Below are positions 31,833-36,239 of a stretch of DNA of 36,239 nucleotides, one piece after another. Both the position numbers and the translations under genes were made by a program. The stretch's first letter is position 1. Every line of letters starts with the position of its first letter. The DNA comes from Acidimicrobiia bacterium (GTDB lineage Bacteria > Actinomycetota > Acidimicrobiia > Acidimicrobiales > Aldehydirespiratoraceae): contig JAHQYN010000023.1 in assembly GCA_024421085.1 (NCBI GenBank), positions 1-36,239 of the forward strand, written 5' to 3'. Below the pieces are notes generated by a model, which was given only the letters and a program-made list of their open reading frames with translations, was not told where the DNA came from and made no database searches.

Positions 31833-32892
31833 AATCCGCGGCGTCCTGTCCGCTGACGAGATCCGACAGACCGCTGACCACATCGCGCAGTGGCAGCTTC
31901 CATCCGGCATGATCCCCTGGTTCCCCGGCGGTCACGCGGATCCGTGGAACCATGTGGAAGCGGCGATGGCGCTGGTCATCGGCGGCCACCGAACCGAAGC
32001 TGAGGCCGCCTACCAGTGGCTCGTGGACCAGCAGCGGAGCGACGGATCCTGGCATCAGTACTACCTGGAGCACGAGGTTGCACAGGACAAACTCGACGCC
32101 AACGTCATCGCCTACGCAGCGACCGGGGTATGGCACCACTACCTGCACTTCCGCGACCTCGGCTACCTAGAGACGATGTGGCCGGCGGTCGAGCGGGCCA
32201 TCGACTTCGTGCTCGACCTGCAGCAACCGCGCGGTGAGATCCTCTGGGCCCGCCACCCCGACGGCACACCGTGGCCCTTCGCCCTGCTGACCGGTTCGTC
32301 GTCGATCGCCCACAGCCTGCGCTGTGCCGTCGCCATCGCTGAGGAGCTCCGGCACGAACGTCCCGACTGGGAACTGTCGGTGGCACGACTCGCCTGGGTA
32401 ATCCGCCACCAACGCGACGAGGCGTTCTCGCCCAAGCACCGCTGGGCGATGGACTGGTACTACCCGGTTCTCTCGGGGGTGATCAGCGGCGAGGCAGGGC
32501 GACTCCATCTCGCCGAGCGGTTCGCCACTTTCAACGAGGGCGACGAAGGCATCCGCTGTGTCAGCGACCGTCCCTGGGTCACCACCGCCGAGACCTGCGA
32601 ATGCGCCATCGCCCACCTCGGTGTCGGCGACTACGACACCGCCCTGCGCCTGTTCCGCGCCGCACAGAAGCTCCGCGAACCCGACGGCCGCTACATCACC
32701 GGCATGGTCCACTCCGAACTGACGATGTTCCCGCCCGGTGAACGGTCCACCTACTCAGCTGCGGCCGTTCTGCTGGCCGCGGAGGCGATCGAAGGCTCGA
32801 GCCCGGCCGCGAAGCTGTTCTCAGACCACCGGTTCCTGCCTCCGATCATCGACATCGACCCGGCCGACTCCAGCGTGGCCAACCCCAGCTGA
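31822..32892 (+). CDS. Alpha/alpha-barrel (prenyltransferase/terpene-cyclase-like) protein
   Basis: The product has 356 aa from GTG 31822, inside the end of the methyltransferase gene. The frame before it is an out-of-frame copy of that gene's tail. Successive helical hairpins carry QLPSGMIPWFPGGHADPWNHVEAAMAL, QWLVDQQRSDGSWHQYYL, AVERAIDFVLDLQQPRGEILWARHPDG and AIAHLGVGDYDTALRLF. The QxxDGSW repeat style belongs to the six-hairpin/squalene-cyclase superfamily, which includes prenyltransferase-like and glycan-processing proteins. The DxDD cyclase motif was not seen, so terpene cyclisation is not claimed. It may act on the glycan built by the adjacent glycosyltransferase. Confidence 0.7.
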   Translation: MLPEIRGVLSADEIRQTADHIAQWQLPSGMIPWFPGGHADPWNHVEAAMALVIGGHRTEAEAAYQWLVDQQRSDGSWHQYYLEHEVAQDKLDANVIAYAATGVWHHYLHFRDLGYLETMWPAVERAIDFVLDLQQPRGEILWARHPDGTPWPFALLTGSSSIAHSLRCAVAIAEELRHERPDWELSVARLAWVIRHQRDEAFSPKHRWAMDWYYPVLSGVISGEAGRLHLAERFATFNEGDEGIRCVSDRPWVTTAETCECAIAHLGVGDYDTALRLFRAAQKLREPDGRYITGMVHSELTMFPPGERSTYSAAAVLLAAEAIEGSSPAAKLFSDHRFLPPIIDIDPADSSVANPS

Positions 32893-32898
32893 CCGTGG

Positions 32899-33525
32899 CT
32901 AGTCGGGTTTCGTGCGGCGGAGTGCCCGCAGCGAACCGGTGGCGCTGATCTCCTCGAAGGAACCCGAGTCGATTGCTCTGCAATAGATCTCATAGGGCGG
33001 GCGGCCGCCGTCGGCCGGATCACAGAACACATCGTGGATCGACAGCGTGCCGCCGACAACGACGTGGGGTGCCCAGGTCTCGAAGTCGCGGTGCGCCGGC
33101 TCGCGGCCGTGTCCGCCATCAATGAACAGCAGCGCCAACGGCGCAGTCCAGACCGAGCCGACCGTCACCGAGTCGCCGACCACGGCCACCACCGTAGGTT
33201 CTAGGCCGGCATCGTGGATCGTCCGGCGGAAGGTGCCGAGCGTGTCGATCTTGTTGGTGTCGGGATCGACTAGGTCCGGCTCGTGATGCTCCCAACCCGG
33301 CTGGTTCTCCTCGGATCCGCGGTGGTGGTCCAGCGCGAACAGCACCCGGCCCGACAAGCGCGCCGCAGCGCCGAGATAGACGGCGGACTTGCCGCAGTAG
33401 CTCCCCACCTCCAGGAACGGTCCGGTCACGGCGACCGCTGCGGCCGCGTCGTACAGGGCCAGGCCCTCGTCCGGCGGCATGAAACCGCGCGCCGCGCGGG
33501 CGCGGGCCAGCAGTTCAGGGTCCAC
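32899..33525 (-). CDS. Class I SAM-dependent methyltransferase (Methyltransf_24 type)
   Basis: The product has 208 aa with a GTG start directly abutting the stop of the GtrA-like gene. The core reads GPFLEVGSYCGKSAVYLGAAAR (motif I, ~35-56), VLFALDHHRGSEENQPGWEHH and LLFIDGGHGREPAHRDFETWAPHVVVGGTLSIHD. IDGGHGREPAHRDFE is the signature of the Methyltransf_24/cephalosporin-hydroxylase-like group acting on sugars. It is convergent with the barrel-protein gene (six bases apart). It is probably a tailoring enzyme of the same envelope product. Confidence 0.85.
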   Translation of the reverse strand: MDPELLARARAARGFMPPDEGLALYDAAAAVAVTGPFLEVGSYCGKSAVYLGAAARLSGRVLFALDHHRGSEENQPGWEHHEPDLVDPDTNKIDTLGTFRRTIHDAGLEPTVVAVVGDSVTVGSVWTAPLALLFIDGGHGREPAHRDFETWAPHVVVGGTLSIHDVFCDPADGGRPPYEIYCRAIDSGSFEEISATGSLRALRRTKPD

Positions 33526-33984
33526 TCAGAGCACCTCGGCGACCGAGTGTTCGCTGTCGTTGGGCCATAACAGACCATCCAAGACCAGGTACTTCGCAAC
33601 CCAGACGATGCCGTAGGCGACCACCGTTCCCGTCAGCAGGACCAGGGTGCGGTCGGTAATCGACCCGAGCACCGCGATGGTGGCGGTCGACAGCACCAGA
33701 CCGACCAGGGCAATTATCCAGAACGGCACGATCTCAGACTTCACGCTGTTGGCCCCGAGTTGTTGCCAGACCCAGTAGCGGCTCAGCAGATAGGCGGGAC
33801 CGGTACTGACCAGCCAAGCCGTCAGGTTGGCGAGCACCGGGTGGAAGTCCAGCACTTCGAGGGCGAACGCCAGCGTGCCGAGCCCGAGCACCACGTTGAC
33901 CGCCGAGACTGCGCAGTAGCGCAGTGCCTTGCTCCAGTGCTCCGCCACGGTTCTGCGGATCACCGCTCGGTTGATGACGGGCAT
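33526..33984 (-). CDS. GtrA-like membrane protein
   Basis: The 152-aa protein has four membrane helices (~20-42, ~50-68, ~85-108, ~115-135) and the GtrA-family opening KALRYCAVSAVNVVLGLGTLAFALEVL, then LANLTAWLVSTGPAYLLSRYWVW. GtrA proteins help move lipid-linked sugars across the membrane. The start ATG 33984 is taken rather than the 339-aa ORF, which runs through the 23-bp repeats and the divergent thioesterase gene. TATCCT eight bases upstream may be a leaderless -10. Its stop abuts the methyltransferase GTG. Confidence 0.87.
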   Translation of the reverse strand: MPVINRAVIRRTVAEHWSKALRYCAVSAVNVVLGLGTLAFALEVLDFHPVLANLTAWLVSTGPAYLLSRYWVWQQLGANSVKSEIVPFWIIALVGLVLSTATIAVLGSITDRTLVLLTGTVVAYGIVWVAKYLVLDGLLWPNDSEHSVAEVL

Positions 33985-34018
33985 GGCTTTGCAGGATACT
34001 CGCCTCGTTTCACTACCG

Positions 34019-34133
34019 TTCGCGCCGATCCCCGCCAGCTGTTCGCGCCGATCCCCGCCGGCCGTTCGCGCCGATCCCCGCCGGCGGTCCGCGCCGATCC
34101 CCGCCGGCCGTTCGCGCCGATTCCCGCCGATAT
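34019..34133. repeat. Five tandem 23-bp repeats between divergent genes
   Basis: Units of TTCGCGCCGATCCCCGCCGG plus three more bases start at 34019, 34042, 34065, 34088 and 34111. The first, fourth and last are slightly diverged. The period is not a multiple of three and the array fills most of the gap between gtrA (minus) and the thioesterase (plus), so it is non-coding. Confidence 0.93.
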
Positions 34134-34150
34134 CAGAGCAAGATGGGGGC

Positions 34151-35023
34151 ATGCAGGACGACGTCGACGCACTGGTGAAGCTCCTCGACCTCGAGGTGAT
34201 CGAGGTCAACGTCTTTCGGGGCGTGTCGCCAGCCGAGAACCGCCAGCGGATCTTCGGAGGCCAGGTCGCCGGCCAAGCGCTGGTAGCGGCGGCACGAACG
34301 GTCGATCTCGACCGCGGCGTGCATTCGCTGCACGCATACTTTCTGCGGCCGGGCGACCCGACGGTGCCGGTGCTGTATGAGGTTGACCGCATCCGCGACG
34401 GCAGGAGTTTCACGACCCGCCGAGTGGTCGCCATCCAGCACGGGCGGGCGATCTTCAACCTGCAGGCGTCCTTCCAGGTGCTGGAGGACGGGCTCGAATT
34501 CTTCGACTCCATGCCCGATGTGGTGCCCGCTGATTCTTTGCCCACGCGAGCCGAGCGCTATCAGGCCCAGGGCATACCCGACCCGTTCGCCGGTTTCGGC
34601 CGTCCCGTCGACATCCGCTATGTCACCGCCAGCCCGTTCCAACGCACCGATCCGCTCCCGCCGGTGCAACAGGTCTGGTTCCGAGCCGACGGGCACCTTC
34701 CCGACGATCAGGTGCTTCACACCTGCCTGCTGACGTACGCGTCCGACATGACCCTGCTCGACACGACCCTGCTTCCCCACGGAACCAACTCCCATGCCGG
34801 CGACGTCCAGTTGGCGAGCCTGGACCACGCCATGTGGTTCCACGGCGCTTTCCGTGCCGACGAATGGCTGCTGTACGACCAGTACACGCCGGTTTCGACG
34901 GGGGCGCGGGGGCTTGCCAACGGACGGGTGTTCACCCACGACGGCCGCCTGATCGCCAACGTCGTGCAGGAGGGCCTGATCCGCCAAGTGTCTCGCCAAC
35001 CAGCCAAGCGCTCCCGCAGCTGA
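34151..35023 (+). CDS. tesB: Acyl-CoA thioesterase II (TesB-like)
   Basis: The product has 290 aa from ATG 34151; the ORF track's start lies upstream of the 23-bp repeats. It has two hot-dog domains. The N-terminal one has NRQRIFGGQVAGQALVAAARTV and SLHAYFLRPGDPTVPVLYEVDRIRDGRSFTTRRV. The C-terminal one has LTYASDMTLLDT, LASLDHAMWFHG and LIANVVQEGLIR, which hold the Asp and Gln of the TesB catalytic set. It hydrolyses medium- to long-chain acyl-CoA to free acid and CoA in the cytoplasm. Length matches the family. Confidence 0.93.
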   Translation: MQDDVDALVKLLDLEVIEVNVFRGVSPAENRQRIFGGQVAGQALVAAARTVDLDRGVHSLHAYFLRPGDPTVPVLYEVDRIRDGRSFTTRRVVAIQHGRAIFNLQASFQVLEDGLEFFDSMPDVVPADSLPTRAERYQAQGIPDPFAGFGRPVDIRYVTASPFQRTDPLPPVQQVWFRADGHLPDDQVLHTCLLTYASDMTLLDTTLLPHGTNSHAGDVQLASLDHAMWFHGAFRADEWLLYDQYTPVSTGARGLANGRVFTHDGRLIANVVQEGLIRQVSRQPAKRSRS

Positions 35024-35218
35024 GTATCCAGCGCGGGTAGCGGTTCCTGGTGGGCTCAGTTTGACATTCCGGGTAGGGGTTGTTGGGGGAGGGTTTTGTA
35101 GTTGCCTCCACATCCTACCCCTGCCCAAAGTTGGCCTCGCCAAGCGGCTCCGCATCAAAAGACGCGGGTGGCTTCGTTGGCTAGTCTGTGTTCGGAAACA
35201 GCTTGAGGAAGGTCGGCG

Positions 35219-36239
35219 ATGGCCAATACCCATCAACATGACGAGATTCGCGAAGCGTCGAGACGCAGCCTCTTGGCGGCTTTCGCTCTGACTGCGCTGC
35301 TGATGGTGGCTGAGATCGTCGGGAGCTTCGTCGCAGGCAGCCTGTCGCTGCTTGCCCACGCGGGCCACATGCTCACCCATGTGGCGAGTTTCGGGCTGGC
35401 CCTGTTCGCGATCCGCTTGGCGAAGCGTCCGGCGTCGGCCAATCGGACCTACGGCTACAACCGGGTCGAGATCCTGGCTGCCGCAGCCAACGCTCTGTTG
35501 ATGTGGCTCGTGGCGGCGTACATCGTGTGGGAGGTGATCGACGGCTTGGCCCTCGGTGGTCCCGACGGACACGGCGCCCATGGTCATGTCGGCCACGACC
35601 ACCACGAGTTGGAGGGCGGCACCATTTCTGTGCTGGGCGGTCTGGGAATCGTCGTGCAACTTCTAATCGTCTACGTGCTCAGCCGCTCCTCCAAACGCAG
35701 CCTCAACGTCGAGGGGGCGATGCGCCACGCAGCCGTTGACGTGCTCGCGTCATTGGCTCTGGTCGTCTCCGGGGTTCTGGTGCTGCTCTTCGGTGAATCG
35801 GAGTGGGTCGAGAGGGTCGATCCGGTTTTGAGCCTGATCCTCGTGGTCCTCATACTGGGCAGTTCGTGGCAGCTGGTCTCGTCGGTCGTGCTGGTGCTGA
35901 TCGAGGGCACCCCCGAGCACCTCGACCTGTACCGGTTGTGCCATGACATGGAGGAGTTGCCGGGTGTGACCCTCGTGCACGACATCCACGTGTGGACCGT
36001 GACTTCGGGCTACATCTCGCTCACCGCCCATGTGCTTGTCGACCCCGACTACCAAGGGGACCACAACAAATTGCTGCGAGCGCTGCGACGCATTGCCCGT
36101 GAACTCCACGGGATTAACCACTCCACGATCCAACTGGAGACATCGGTCGAGGACTGCGACGAGGATCACCATGTTGACCACCTGCTGCAACGTGAGAAGA
36201 TCCGTCGCAACCGCCGATGGATTCGCACCAGAATCTCAA
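35219..36239 (+). CDS. Cation diffusion facilitator metal exporter (3' end outside window)
   Basis: The frame is open from ATG 35219 to the window edge (340 codons, no stop), so it is missing from the plus-strand ORF track. It shows six membrane segments and a CzcD/ZitB-like sequence. TM2 reads LLAHAGHMLTHVASF, followed by RTYGYNRVEILAAAANALLM. The loop after TM4 is His-rich (HGAHGHVGHDHHE), TM5 carries HAAVD, and the cytosolic domain has VHDIHVWTVTSGYISLTAHV. The family exports Zn2+ or related ions for protons. TM5 keeps the HxxxD site, but the TM2 partner is H50xxxH54 where HxxxD is usual, and H47 replaces the Asp of LADAGH. GAGGAAGG is about seven bases upstream. Confidence 0.9.
   Translation, partial: MANTHQHDEIREASRRSLLAAFALTALLMVAEIVGSFVAGSLSLLAHAGHMLTHVASFGLALFAIRLAKRPASANRTYGYNRVEILAAAANALLMWLVAAYIVWEVIDGLALGGPDGHGAHGHVGHDHHELEGGTISVLGGLGIVVQLLIVYVLSRSSKRSLNVEGAMRHAAVDVLASLALVVSGVLVLLFGESEWVERVDPVLSLILVVLILGSSWQLVSSVVLVLIEGTPEHLDLYRLCHDMEELPGVTLVHDIHVWTVTSGYISLTAHVLVDPDYQGDHNKLLRALRRIARELHGINHSTIQLETSVEDCDEDHHVDHLLQREKIRRNRRWIRTRIS

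Noticed and set aside
34019-34133. CRISPR array
   Set aside because: The 23-bp units are directly tandem without spacers, and no cas genes are present. The 29-bp, 37-bp and 24742-24802 repeats have only two or three copies.
33526-34545. Full 339-aa ORF as the GtrA-like protein
   Set aside because: The N-terminal 187 residues are translations of the antisense of tesB and of the 23-bp repeats. The family begins at ATG 33984.
35060-35130. Possible hairpin GGGTAGG / CCTACCC upstream of the CDF gene
   Set aside because: The arms are short and far apart with an imperfect register, too weak to call a metal riboswitch or terminator.
34133-35659. 508-aa minus-strand ORF
   Set aside because: It is antisense to both tesB and the start of the CDF gene. 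It is open only because of GC bias.
1-36239. tRNA, rRNA or riboswitch genes
   Set aside because: None was recognised by eye in the intergenic stretches. This was not an exhaustive covariance search.

Overview
The window reads as a chromosomal segment of a high-GC actinobacterium, most likely from the Acidimicrobiia or a nearby lineage (inferred from gene style and base composition; no marker gene was searched). Supporting signs are a HelD/HelR-type RNA polymerase recycling ATPase, abundant GTG/TTG starts, actinobacterial lipoproteins, DtxR/IdeR-type iron boxes, and several genes that appear to be transcribed without a leader (TANNNT, then 6-7 bases, then the start codon).

Layout. 0-6.5 kb is an accessory stretch. 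It holds the end of an IS3-family element that appears to have destroyed a RelE-type toxin while leaving its Phd/YefM antitoxin, an SLH plus serine-hydrolase surface protein, a DUF4262 protein, a small toxin/ribbon-helix-helix pair with a palindromic operator on its start codon, a flavin-split-barrel protein, and a three-gene HigB / HigA-ImmA / unknown operon closed by a strong hairpin. 6.6-10.5 kb is a ferric-iron ABC importer (permease, binding lipoprotein, ATPase) on the minus strand with two iron boxes. 10.6-16.3 kb has HelD (minus), a patatin-like hydrolase, hemE and the FAD-dependent porphyrinogen oxidase (hemY/cgoX); the hemE-hemY junction carries an imperfect 137-bp tandem duplication that preserves the stop/start overlap twice. 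16.3-18.2 kb is an AT-richer patch with two lipoproteins. 18.2-21.7 kb is a MacAB-like export operon (adaptor, ATPase, permease).

21.9-29.2 kb contains several damaged genes. An ECF sigma factor (TAA inside the sigma-4 helix-turn-helix), an AAA/DUF4143 ATPase (TGA) and an apolipoprotein N-acyltransferase-like gene (TAA) each have one in-frame stop with an otherwise open frame. A second AAA/DUF4143 gene has an internal deletion and frameshift. Intact M1-type peptidase and class III cyclase genes lie among them. 29.6-34.0 kb is an envelope-glycan or glycolipid cluster: GT4 glycosyltransferase, methyltransferase, an alpha/alpha-barrel protein, then on the other strand a GtrA flippase-like protein and a second methyltransferase. 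The window closes with an acyl-CoA thioesterase II and a CDF metal transporter running off the end, whose TM2 metal site reads HxxxH rather than the usual HxxxD.

A recurring theme is short tandem repeats at gene edges. Periods are multiples of three inside coding sequence (15, 15, 18 and 90 bp) and 23 bp in two intergenic promoter regions. All calls come from reading the sequence and translations; nothing was searched against a database.
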